A model generated the notes under the pieces. The model ran no database searches, had not been told where the DNA came from, and was given only the letters and a program-made list of their open reading frames with translations. The translations under genes and the position numbers were made by a program. This document shows, piece by piece, positions 32,834 through 44,621 of a DNA stretch of 64,000 nt (position 1 is the stretch's first letter; each line of letters opens with the position of its first letter). Origin of the DNA: Cinnamomum chago (Eukaryota; Streptophyta; Magnoliopsida; Laurales; Lauraceae); contig CP142451.1 of assembly GCA_038049695.1 (NCBI GenBank), forward strand, positions 70,076,001 to 70,140,000, in the 5' to 3' direction.

Positions 32834-35800
32834 TGTAAGACCATGACCCCCAAATTGCTTGTATTAATTATGTGTGTTTATTAGTTTCTCTAAGTGTTTT
32901 AGAAGTGGACCAAATTAATTTGAGGATTATAACATGTTTTGGATATCTTTGGAAAGTTTGAAGGACATTTTAGTCAAGTCCGATGACTTTAGGGGCCTAA
33001 GCCTAGAATTTTGGAAAGTTCAGGGGGGTTATTTGCAACTTCTTAAAATTCATGTTTTGGCTCCATTTGATAGATAAAATCATCCCCTAAAACTTTTATG
33101 CTTTGTCGGTACCCATTTGAACCCCCAAAAACCCATTTTCCAACCCTAGGGCCAAAACAGTATTTTCACTAGAAATATGAGCCCAAATTTTGACATTCCA
33201 AAACCAAGTCAAAAGTATACTTTTTGGAAACTAAATTTAATTTCATGAACTTTTGTCTCTTGCGGCATGTCGATCCGATGTCCCGGTCTCTAGTTATTCA
33301 ACTCCGTAGATGGTTAAGTGGTGAGCCCCACTCTCACCCCTTTATATTGCCACATTCATTCCTTCTCTCCCATTTCTCTTGTTCTTCACTCTAGCCATGA
33401 GAGCAGCCCCCCCAGAAGCCATCTTTCTTCTCCTTGTTCTCTCTTTCTCCTCTAATTCAGTCCGAAGCTCAGTCAAATCGAAAACGAACATCGCCGCCTT
33501 CTTCCTCCTTCATAGCGTCCGAAAGAACCCATTTTCGTTGGATTCGAGCCATGGCAGCCCCTTGCTTGAAGCTTTTCTTTGTCGTCAGCCAACGTTGAGG
33601 TAAGGGATCGCTTCCATCTTCTAGTATGTGCTAGGGCAGGCCGTAGGGGTTTCCCATTCCGACATGCAAGCATTGATTCCATCTCTTTCATGGATTTCAA
33701 TTTTCTAAGGTTCTAAGGTATCATTTTGGGGGATTTTGTTAATTAGGTGTTTGTAGTCCATTTGATGTATTTAAGGCTTGATTTGGATTTGCTAGAGGGC
33801 AAGCAAGTGAATAATTTCAAAATTTTGTTGTATTTGCTTGTCCCACATTGATTTCATGTTCTACTCTTTGAATTTCCTACTTTTGTACTTATGCTTTAGC
33901 TTATAATCTTGTTAATTAATGTTGCAATTAGAGGCTTGATTTAGTATGAAAATGGTTGCCAAATGATCCCTCAAGAGTGGTGCAAGGATCTTCAAAATTG
34001 GCTAATGAAAATGGAGGAGAAACTCAAAGAATTTGGCCAAGTATTTGGCGGTTCGGACATGGACCTCATATTGGTCGAACATGGGGTTCTTGGAGCCCAT
34101 GTCCAACTAGCAGGGGTCCAAGTCCAACCATGGTCAGACACGGCCCCATGTGGGCTTGTTTGAACCTAGTTTCTCCGCCTTCCTTCCTCATCTTCCTCGG
34201 TTGGTTCTTGGGACTTGTGAACCACATTTAGGGCCATCATTTGCCCCCTCTAATGGACCAAGTAGAGGAAACAAATCCCAATTCTATCAGCTAAAATCCA
34301 TTACTTAGACTTAGGGTTTTGGACTTTCACCTGGACTCAGTTGGACTTGATCTTCGGGCTACGAATTTGAGTAGTTTGAGCCATAAAACACCATTGGAAT
34401 TGTCTGGAGGAATGTGAGGGGCATTAATGAATCGAATGTAGGCTTATCACAGAGTACCAAGGTATCACATAATTGACATCCGAATCTTAAATACGCATAA
34501 GAGCATTTCGTCAATGTCTTAGCATGTCAATGGCAGTTCTCGGACTTGAATTGGACTTACATAAGGTATTTGGTACTTGTTTGGTCAATCAACCCAATTT
34601 CCATATTATTTGTACTTGTCTAATCGCATGCATGGTATATGCTCATCTGTCTTACACCTTAGCTACCCATCATGCATACCCAATTCTGTACCCGAGCTAA
34701 GAATGGATCGTTAGGTCTGGAGAGTCATGCTTAGGAGAGAATGTGCATTCATTGCCATTTTGATCCCCCAGGGTGACATGATCCTAGGTTTAGGGTCTCA
34801 TGAGGATAACATAGTTGCCATGATGGATGCCCGTCCGTCCTCATGCACCGGATCCGATATCTACTCTTTCTATCCCTCTAAGACACCCCATTCCCTGCCG
34901 GAATGCTATCCGATGATTTTCAGACCCTAGGCTTGATTTCAAAACTATTGTTAAAATTAATCAAAATGGTATACTCGTTTGCCTGAAAATACCCAATTCA
35001 TAGCCTTTGTTTTGCCAGTTTTGGATTCCCGGGGTTCTTCACAATTTGTCTAGTTGGATTTGATGGATTTGTCATGTCAAAGAGTAGTTTCCTCTACCCT
35101 AACTACCGCTTCTGAAGTAGTGCCCAGTTAGTCTGCTTGTCTTGGGTTCTCGAGTCAGGCACCACTAGGCTTCGACCCTTGCTTGGTTAGGGCAACCTTA
35201 TCTAGGTTTGTATTATATTTGTATTTTTCCGCTGTTGTTGATTTCTTGTTTGCTCTCCGATCACGCCGCACGCAACCGTGGGTAGCTGCCACCCTAGCCA
35301 CACCGCACACGGTCGAGACTATGCCTTGCTTGTTCTTAAATTGCACTTGGCTCTGTCACTGTCACGTCGCACGCAACTGTGATGGAGAAATAGCATATGT
35401 GGATTGCCTCTTAGTTTGCTAGATTGGATAGTATACATGTACATACACCTTGATTCTTTTACATGATTTTCTGTACTTATTTATTCAATACTTCCCCAGT
35501 TGTATTATCCTTCATATATTGTAATTCATCATCCTGTTTTATATTTTGTTTTGCTGCAAACATATTGTATTTTGTTATTAATCACCTGCCATGTCGTCGT
35601 GCCTGATATGATGCACCCTTGGTGTTCTAGGTAGTAGGACTTTGCTTGAGCTGAAGCGCAAAGAGTTGACTATGGTGCCGTGGGTATCTGGGGTATGTTT
35701 TGCCAACGACGTCATTTAGACTTCGAGCTTGGCACCAGAGTTATGTCACACTTGGGGCAGTATCCGTACTTGGTTATTTTCTTGTATTGGCTTTTATTAG

Positions 35801-36136
35801 CCTATTTTTTGGGGTTGTAATTAATACACCTTTATAATTTGTAACTTAAACATTTGGGAAATAAATATCATGTTACTATCAGCTCTATATTAACTTCATG
35901 TATGGTTGGTTCCAGTCTGATGATGAGCCCCTTGATGACAGCTTTATTGTTGATCGGTTGAGTGCGACACGGGATCCGATGGCCATGGATTCCAGGTCAC
36001 AATGCCACGTAAGCTTCTATGAAAATATTCATTCTTTGTGTTGAAATTTGGATCTCCTCACGCACGCGGATCCTGGTTATTCCAACTTGCGCCTCGAGAT
36101 TAGGTTAATATAGAGATCCGATTTTGAGTCGTGATA
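32834..36136 (+). repeat. 3' LTR 'C' (about 3.3 kb) of a large-LTR element
   Basis: Starts TGTAAGACCATGACC after the polypurine tract. It resembles LTR A along its length: TATA-like TTTATATTG near 33343, CTTGAGG...AAGGG leader, an ACGTCATTTAGAC block near 35709. The end is placed at AGTCGTGATA (36136), the counterpart of TCGCGACA with the final CA decayed to TA. No TSD is expected here because the partner LTR is outside the window. A weak palindrome pair, GTTCGGAC and GGTCGAAC, lies at 34051 and 34073. Confidence 0.7.
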
Positions 36137-36369
36137 GTACTTCCCCTTTTTTCCCTTTATTTTGGTTATTGTTTGCTTTTACATGGAATTACTATGATTA
36201 TACTATGTGAGGATTACCCTAATTTGGACCTTAATTGAGACCCATAATTGACCCATATTGAGGAAACCCGTATTAAATGACAGGACAACCATCGTGTGTT
36301 GCCGGCAACACATCAGACGTGAGGGAACCCACCCCATTATCCCTCCCCACATCTCTTCAACTTTCGTCG
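36137..36369. other. Intervening sequence with an 18-bp perfect palindrome
   Basis: Non-coding. The palindrome TGTGTTGCCGGCAACACA lies at 36295-36312. The stretch separates LTR C from the reverse-strand LTR E, whose left edge is not sharp, so part of it may belong to E. Confidence 0.5.
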
Positions 36370-39300
36370 AAGAATGGTGTTACGACCGTTACCATAGCTT
36401 GCAATTGTGATCCGTCGATTTTGAGAGTAGTCGAAATTCTCATTTTCAATGTACGCGATCTCTCTCCATAGGGGATCCAAATTCCACATCTGACAATGAT
36501 TTAATAATAAAATCACAAAAAAAAAAGCATGACAAAAATTCAAGTTCAAAGGTTAAAAACATGCATGAGAAACCAAGCTTAACTCAAAGAAAATGCATCC
36601 AATTAAATTGCAACACACAAAATCCCTAACACGCATGGCTTGCCTAGATTTATGGGACTCAAATTCCTAAATTACAAAAACAACACTAACTTTTAGAAAA
36701 ATTACAAAAAGGTCCACATATTCCAAACACCATATGACCATTTGGGCTATACTATTCCACGTGTGGGAGCCCATTGTGGGTCCACACTAAATATTGCTTA
36801 ATTATTGTATTATTTAGTGTATTTTCTAAATTTTTCTGCCCAAATTTCTATGAATCAAGTTTTTAAAAGATTTGTTCGCCAACAATTTCTTTATCTAAAA
36901 ATAACTAATGCAAATTTAAGAGGTCAACAAAGGCCAATACATTCCCAAAGTAACAAAATATGAAACCCTTAGCAAAATGAAACAAGTCTCAAGATCCCGC
37001 CTGACGTCTAGATGGCATTGTCGGGCTGCCACTATCGAGCTGGGAGTGGCTCAACAGCCTCCTCCTGGCGCTCCTCCTCATAGGCATCGGCGCCTACACC
37101 TGAGCACCAAAACAAAAGGATCAGACACGACGGTCTGGCAGGTGATCGATTTAGGCATGAGTATTAAAACAATTAGAGTTTGAAAGAAACAATATAAAAA
37201 TAATTTGCTGGATTTAAAACAAGTGCGTAGCTAAGATACATTTCGAAAACATAAAAGTTCGTGAATGATATACAAAACGAAACTCAGATGGGTACATATA
37301 ATATCATGATTAGTAAATCCAAGTAGAACTCATCCTTCCTCCATCATACAAGATGATAAGAGTAAGCAAAGACAAAGCAAGGCGAGACGAAACAAAGCAA
37401 AATCCCCCGCCAAACAAGGTAGACGGGGAGCCGGCCGCGGAACCGGAACAAAGAAAAGATGTGTATATAACTACACGACTAATCGGCAGATAGACCATAT
37501 GTTTAAGGACGCCCGGACAAGTGGATCAGACTAAAGGGGCAGTCCAAGCTCAGTGGTATTCATCTAAAATCATGAATGCACAAAACAAAGCGATACATAT
37601 ATAAGACAGATTGAAAATGGGGGAAAATCAGTCAACGAAACAAGACAAAGCAAAGCTAAATGGAAATAACATAAGCTATAGCAAATCAGAGCATAAGAAG
37701 TGATCCCCCCCCCCCCCCCCCGCCTATTGGTTCTTAATACAATTCAAAGCAAAGCTAATACTTGCAAATCAAGGCATGTGTAAAACGATATACGTCGTGT
37801 CGAAACTGAGATTTGAAAACAAGCTTATCAAGTATATGTTAAGGCCCCTCATTTGACCCTCGTGTATTTGAAACCCAAATGTCAGAATTAAAAGTGAACT
37901 GGTGCTCCCGAAGCTAGAAGAAATTTCATATTCCAAGTGCACAATGTCAAGTTAAAGTCCCTTAACATATTCTGATTTTCATCCCTGTAGAAATCCCTCT
38001 AAAACAGTCCATTTTGTAAATCCAGTCACCTGTCGGTTAGTCGAGGTGGGTGTGTCGGCTAGCCGACAATTGACCGATAGTTGACTAACCCTATACAGGC
38101 AAGTACTTATTTCTTTTCTTTGCTGTACAAAACCTGCAATTTCCCTAAGCCAACATGCTCTCGAAGGGTTCATTTCCAACACAACTCTAATTCTAATCAA
38201 ATTAGATTCCCAAACTCCTCCATTCTCCAAAATCAAAGATCATCAACCAACCCATACAAAGCTAGTAACATTGAACAAAAAAGAATTAAACTTAGCTAAA
38301 TATTTCAAAGTAACACAAGAACATATGCATGCAAGATAAAAACAGAATTCAAACCATTCAACCATGTTGATATCAATTCAATTTCAAAACTAGGATAAGA
38401 AATTAAACCATTTATAACCAAAGTAATATCCAAACATAGCATGCACTAGCAAAGCTAAAGAGATCACTTACCTTAGCCCAAAGTAACAATCAAAACCTCC
38501 TCAAAGATCCTACCCAAGAGCTGAGCCAAGAAACTACAAAAGCCCCAAATAAAACCACTCAAAACCAACAATTTTTGACAACCAAAACCCCATTTCGAAA
38601 ATGGATTTGCATGTTGGAAAAACAGATTTTTTAGGAGCTAAAAGGGCTCCATTGAAGAGATGGGCTAAAGCTCTTACCTAGAGATGTCCAAACGAGAAGC
38701 AAGGAAGAAGATGGAGTAGTTGTCCAACTGGAAATTCCAAGAAAATTGCAGCAATGGGAAGCTTGAAAGGAGAGGAAGAAGAAGATGTGCTCAGATTTCA
38801 AATCCAAGTCCAATAGCTATATGACAAGCAAGGTGGAGAAAATGAAGGGGGAAGAAGCTTCCTCTCAGCTCTGGTTTTTGAAAAGGGTTGTAGGGATTCT
38901 GATATGAATGTGAGGGAGGGAGAAGGAGAGTTTAAGTGAGTGGATTGTGGGCCCATCTAGTTTAAAACTTGCAATGGTTAAAACATGTTCTTGCGGGCCC
39001 TGGATGAAATTGACGAAGAAGGATAAAATGATCCGTGAAAAATCTAGTTTCCAAAAGTATAAATTTCACATGGTTTTGATATTTCGAAATTCATGTCCAT
39101 ATTTGAGTGTGAAAAGTCAAATTTACCCTTTTGGGCCAAAACACAGGTTTTTGGGCTTCAAACATAGACGAGCTGGATGCGATAGTTGTAGATAATAACA
39201 AAATCATTCAAAAGCAATCAAAATCACAACTAAAAATAAAAAATCCAGAATCATCCTCACATGCTTACATGTGCACTTAAGGCATCCCTGAGCGTGTCTG

Positions 39301-39445
39301 ACTCAAACCAAATGCTCTCAAAATTCCCAAAGCTATATCCAGGACTAAGTCTAAATATATTCTAACCCAACGATCACTAAACCCACTTAAGTCTAAGCAC
39401 ACACTTAATAACACTAATCGGGCTAATCTAGGTCGGGGTCTAACA
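36370..39445 (-). repeat. Related large LTR 'E', reverse orientation
   Basis: The right end, GGTCGGGGTCTAACA (39445), is the same terminus as B and D. The body matches them in order (AGCCTCCTCCTGGCGCTCC near 37061, CAGTCCAAGCTCAGTGG near 37540). The left edge is inferred at TGTTACGACC (about 36372) and no TSD to match CGTTC (39446-39450) was found. A C run of about 17 occurs at 37705-37721. One palindrome pair lies at 38034-38065. Confidence 0.65.
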
Positions 39446-40693
39446 CGTTCCTTCTTCTTTCTCTTTAATTCATCATTCTTCTTTATTGGTATGAACTCCT
39501 GGTTAAAAATGATTGAAAATATTCAAGTTGGGATTAACATGTGTTACATGATACTTGTGTAAACAACATTCTCTGTTAGATATCTTCCTTGAGGAAGAGG
39601 CCTTAATGATGTCATTCGGTGGGATCAGGCCCTTGCCCTAACGATGTCGAGGATAAGCATTAATGATGGCGCATAGAAGGAAGGAGGAGATGAAGGACGA
39701 TTTCGCAAGGAAGAAATAACGATGTCGTACGAAGGCGGAGAGATGCTATGTATTCTTAACGAGTACCAAAATTGTCTTTTTACTATGTACAAATCCCTAA
39801 TTCGGTTTTTTCATTTATTTCTTAATAAATCCGTCTAATCCATGTTTAGCATAATTTTTTTCTTAAAAATCCCTTTTTAGAATTATTCTTAAAAATATTT
39901 AAACATAAATCAAATATTTAAAATGAAGAAATATATATTGATTCACTTATATTAATGATAATTAATGCAAATTTATACCTTTAAATATTTAAAAGACTGG
40001 AGAAGGAAACAAATAGAAGAAAGAAGAAAGCAACCAAATCAGATAACTATAGAGTCAAAAGTTAACTCGACAATTTCTTTAAACTAACACAAGTTGTGTC
40101 ATTCTACAATAAAAATGATAAAATAAAAAGGGAAACAGAGGCATTCATTCACAATGTTATATTTTAGACGTGCATAGATACAAAACTTTTTAAAATAATT
40201 ATTTATTCTTTCTATTGCAGTTGAGAGCGAGTGCTAGAGAGAGAATGAGAGTTGAATTGAGATTGTTGAAACCCATTAAATCTCAAAAAGTCTTGATCAT
40301 CCGCTATTCTTGTGAAGCTACTTAAGAGGTCCTTACAAATTTCTAATGAGTCTCATCTTGGGAGGACATGGACTTAAAAAAGTCTAATAAAAAATAAAAG
40401 AAGTTAGTAAGAAAAAGAAATTATGAATTAAAGATTATCTAAAACCAACAAAGAATTGAGGAAATAAAAATACACTAAAGAATAGAAAATCTTAGAACAT
40501 AATAAATGCACCAAATCATAGAACAAAATTACTAAAGTTCTCTGCAGAAATTCAAAGTGAAAGACATTAGCAAGAAAAGCATATGAATAAAACATTACCC
40601 AAAAGCTCTAAGAAAATAATGAAATAAAAAACACTATGAAGTGGAGAAAATTCCAAAGCAAAGTCTTGTGGGCGTGGGGGTAGGGGGTGAATA
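39446..40693. other. AT-rich sequence without recognised genes
   Basis: No reading frame, LTR terminus or repeat was identified, apart from several 'AACGATGTC' or 'AATGATG' motifs at 39605-39735. The last bases (GGGGGTAGGGGGTGAATAAG) continue at 53972 once G2 is removed and resemble the edge of another LTR-type sequence. Confidence 0.5.
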
Positions 40694-40698
40694 AGACT

Positions 40699-41208
40699 TG
40701 ATGATGCCAAAAAGTATTTCGGGCACCACCGGTCAAGTGATAAGCAATTAACGTGAAAATTAATGGAGAGAGAGAGAGAGAGTTTATAGTGGTTCGGTCA
40801 GTGTGACCTACGTCCACTTCAAATGGGTAATTTTACTATTCTCCGATGTAGAGATTACAAGTTAGAGGAAAACAATGATAACGTAAAAATGGAGAAGAAT
40901 TGCTTGCCCCCCAGTGCTGGTGGGGCTCTGTGATTTATAGTCTTCCCCTAACAGATGGGGACGACTCTTCAGCAACGGACGATTCAATCTGGCGGAGTCT
41001 TCGAACCGCCCTCAACAGACGAGGCAGGTAGGATCTCCTCCGCAAGACTTGGTAAAAGCCGGTAGATGGAACGACGCGCTGACTTTGTCATTTAGTGGAT
41101 CCGGACCCGGCCCTTAATGGGTGGATTTAGACCCGGGCTCATCACGAACTTGGGTCACTTTGACCTGACCCACCATCGTAGACCGAGTCAATTGGGCATG
41201 ACCCAGCA
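40699..41208 (-). repeat. 3' LTR of G2
   Basis: In plus orientation TGATGATGCC...CCCAGCA. A GA microsatellite lies at 40764-40781. On the minus strand a TATAAAT box (plus 40934-40940) within GACTATAAATCACAGAG is the promoter candidate. The matching 5' LTR is at 53459. Confidence 0.9.
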
Positions 41209-41463
41209 TTTTGCCCTCAATGCCTCGCGTAAAAGGAAACTTTTAAAGCGAGACATTTTGAATATCAGATTTTTTTTCATGCCGAGCATTAGTTGTTTTC
41301 CCAAACACTATCCATCTCCGCGTTCGGTGTTCCACAGAAGAGTCCTTCCGGCGGTTCTTTCCCTCTTTGAATTTTACAGAAGAGTTCCTGTAGTTCAAGA
41401 CTCTTCTCCTTTGCTCTCTTGGCTTAGGGTTCCTTCTCCTTTGAAAACCCTAGAGCAAGAGAT

Positions 41464-41472
41464 TATAAATAG
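41464..41472 (+). promoter_or_regulatory. TATA box for the antisense additional ORF of G2
   Basis: TATAAATAG in the plus orientation, preceded by CTAGAGCAAGAGAT. Without solo LTR D it would lie about 160 bp before the ATG at 44622, a normal promoter distance. D is inserted 11 bp downstream of this box, within the region where transcription should start. Confidence 0.55.
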
Positions 41473-41482
41473 GGAGGGCTTT

Positions 41483-44477
41483 TGTCGCGACCCCGAAACG
41501 GGACCCCCGGGCCCGCGACATTGAGATTGTATACATTGAATTTTTGGAGATATACTTTCCCATAGGTTCCCGCGGTGAGGGTTCCCAAAGACACGCGGAA
41601 TCTGACTCACACGATCAAGTATGTGGAAGCGTGTAGCAAAACATATCAAAATGAGCACCAATAAACTATTTAAGTGCCATAGCAAATAGTAACAAGACAT
41701 AGTATCAAAGAAAGAAGCTAACATGGCATTCCCAACATAGTTCAAGTTTAAGTTTAAGTTTAATTACAACCCATAAGAGGCCAACAGAGGCCAATACACT
41801 TCTCTAAAAATAGTTAAAGGAAACCCCAACAAAATGGTGACGAGACTCAAGAACCCGCCCGACGTCTAGATGACATTGTCGGGCTGCCACTCTCTCACAG
41901 GGGTTGGCTCACAAGCCTCCTCCTGACGCTCCTCCTCAAAGGTAACGTCTCATGCACCTGGGCACCAACAAACAAGGGTCAAACACGACGGTTTGGCAGG
42001 TAATCAATTTAGGAGCAAGCATGAAGCAATGACGTTTAAGAAAACATATAAGCAAATCCTTGATTTGAAATACTATAATGACTGAGGTACATTTGCAGAA
42101 ATATTTCATCGAACTGAGATACTAAAACAAACTAGCATGAGTACATAATATATCATGAATAGTTATCATCCACAAAGAGCCCATCCTTTCTCTATCATTT
42201 ATATAATGAAAAGAGCAAGCACGCACGACAAGCACGATATATATAATATAAGCACGACACGATTTCCCACAAAGACGGGATTTCCGGCCGCGAAACCGGA
42301 CACGCACGATGTGTAATAAATACACGACCAGTCTGGAGACAGTCCACATGTTTAAGGACCCCCGGACAGTGGATCAAACTGAAAGGGCAGTCCAAGCTCA
42401 GTGGTGTTACTTAATTCATGAATGCACAAAACACGCGAAATACTATCAAAACATGTCGAGATAAAAAGGGGGAAATCACTTATCAAAACACGATGAACAC
42501 GACTAGCAAGGGCATAATTGATATGCATAACACACTTAAGAAGTGATCCCCTTTTTCTTGAAACACATCTTCAAAACGAGCTGGTACTTAAACTTCAAAA
42601 CGAGTACACGATGATATTCATTATATCGAAACTAAAGTACGGATACAAAGCCTATCAAGCTCATGCAAGGACCTTTGGTTGATCGTTGTGCAGCCGAAGC
42701 CCAGATGTTGGAATTAAAACAGAATTGGTGCCCCAGAAGTTCAAGGACATCTCGTGTTTCGAGTGCGTAATATCAAGCTAAAGGCCACTTAACATGTTCT
42801 AGTTTTCATTCTTGCAAAAACTCTTCAAAACAGGAAATTTGTCAATTTCGGTCACCTCGCGGTCAGGTGTCGGCTAGCCGAACTAGGGTCTGGCGGCTAG
42901 CCGCCAGCTGACCGACAGGCTGACCGCTGGAAATCCAGGTCCAACACAGCCCTCTGAAAAAGGAACCGAACTGACTGCGGTTAGCTTACGGTTAGCCGAA
43001 CTGGGACTTGGCAGTTAGCCGTAAGCTGACCGTAGGGTTGACCGCTGGAAATCCAGTCTGAAATATAGCTCTCGGGAAAAGAAACCGACAACACGCGGTT
43101 GGCCAGCGGTTAGCCGACATGGGGTATGGCGGCTAGCCGCTTGCTAACCGTCCAGCTGACCGAGACCCACTTTCGAAATGTCAGCTTATGGAAAAGGAAC
43201 TGCCGAGCTCAGTCAGCTCGCGGTTAACCGAAATGAGGATTTCGGCTAGCCGCCAGCCGACCGACGGCTGACCGAACTGCACGGGAGATGCAGTCCAGTT
43301 CAGATTTTTACATTTCCTTCTTCCCTTCTTCTTGTTTCTCATTCCACTTGCACTCCCTGAGCCTACATGCTCTCCAAGGGACAAAACACACATTTTTCCC
43401 AATTTCAAACATTCAATCAAAGGAAACATGATCATGAAGCTTATAAACATATTTATATACAAATTTCTAAAACAACAATGAAGCTTAAAATACACATGCA
43501 CAATGGTCCTATAGAGATTACTTGCCTTGACCAATGCTAACAATCCTTCTCAAGCACTTCACTCAAGCTATTCCAATGCTACAAGGAAACCCAAGAAAAC
43601 CACACAAACTCACTCAAAATGGAAACAAAGAACCCATTTTAACAAAAGGGTTTGAAAAATGAAAAACATGATCTTTAAGGAACTAAAAGACTTTATGAAA
43701 TGCATGGGTTGAAGCTCTTACCTAGAGAAGGTCAGACAAGAGAGGAGGAAGAAAATGAAGAGCTTGTCCCACAAGAAACTCCAAGAAATTTGTACCAATA
43801 GAAAGTTTGCAAGAAGATGAAGAAGATGATGGTCTTGGAATTCTATTTGGAGATCTCTAGCTAGATCATGCAAGGTGAGGAAGATGGAAAGGAAAGAGGG
43901 GTTTTCAACCCTAGGTTAAGAAAGTTGCAGAGATTTGGTCAAGTGAATGAAAAGAGAGGGAGATGGGGCTTAAGTGAAGACAATGAGCCCCAATTAACAT
44001 GAACCTTGAAATGACCAAAACACGATCTTGTGGACCTCGGATGACTTCGACGAAGAAGGATAAAACGATCCTCGAAATATCTAGTTTCTAAAAAGTATAT
44101 TTTTGACATGATTTTAAGATCCCGAAAATTGTGTCCAGATTTGTGCATAAAAGACAATTTTACCCTTTTTGGGCCAAAACTTGGGTTTTTGGGCTTCAAA
44201 CATGAATGGGCTTAAGGCGAAAGTTGTAACACATAGAAAAATCATTCAAATGAAATCAAAATCACAATCACACGGAAACCGATACGATCTTCCCAAACTT
44301 ACACGTGCACTCGGGCCTTTCCGAGTGTGTCTAACTAATATTAAACGTTCTCAAAATTCTCAAAGCTATGTCCAAGACTAAACTAGTTACTTCTAACCCA
44401 ACAACAACTAAACCCACTTAGGACTAAACACATACTAATCGCACACTAATTGACTTGGTCTGGGTCGGGGTCTAACA
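41483..44477 (-). mobile_element. Solo LTR 'D' (3.0 kb) inside G2
   Basis: TGTCGCGACCCCGAAACGGG...GGTCTAACA, TSD GCTTT at 41478-41482 and 44478-44482. It is close to LTR B throughout, with the same four tandem units; palindrome pairs are at 42875.5/42898.5, 42993.5/43016.5, 43111.5/43134.5 and 43225.5/43247.5. It is younger than G2, which it interrupts. Confidence 0.93.
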
Positions 44478-44621
44478 GCTTTTGCCCATTTTGCTTTTCA
44501 TCTTCTTCCTGTCAAAAAAGAGAAAAGGCAGCCACTTGCATTTTCTTCTTGTTCAAAGGAAAAGGAAAGAGATCAGCCCCTAGGTTCTAGCTTTTCATTC
44601 TCTTCTTTGAGGCCAACCACC

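Noticed and set aside
36370..39450. TSD for LTR E
   Set aside because: CGTTC follows the right end, but no copy was found near any plausible left end, so solo status is not claimed.
40764..40781. GA repeat in the G2 LTR as a regulatory GAGA element
   Set aside because: Its length differs between the two LTRs, as for an ordinary microsatellite; no supporting context.
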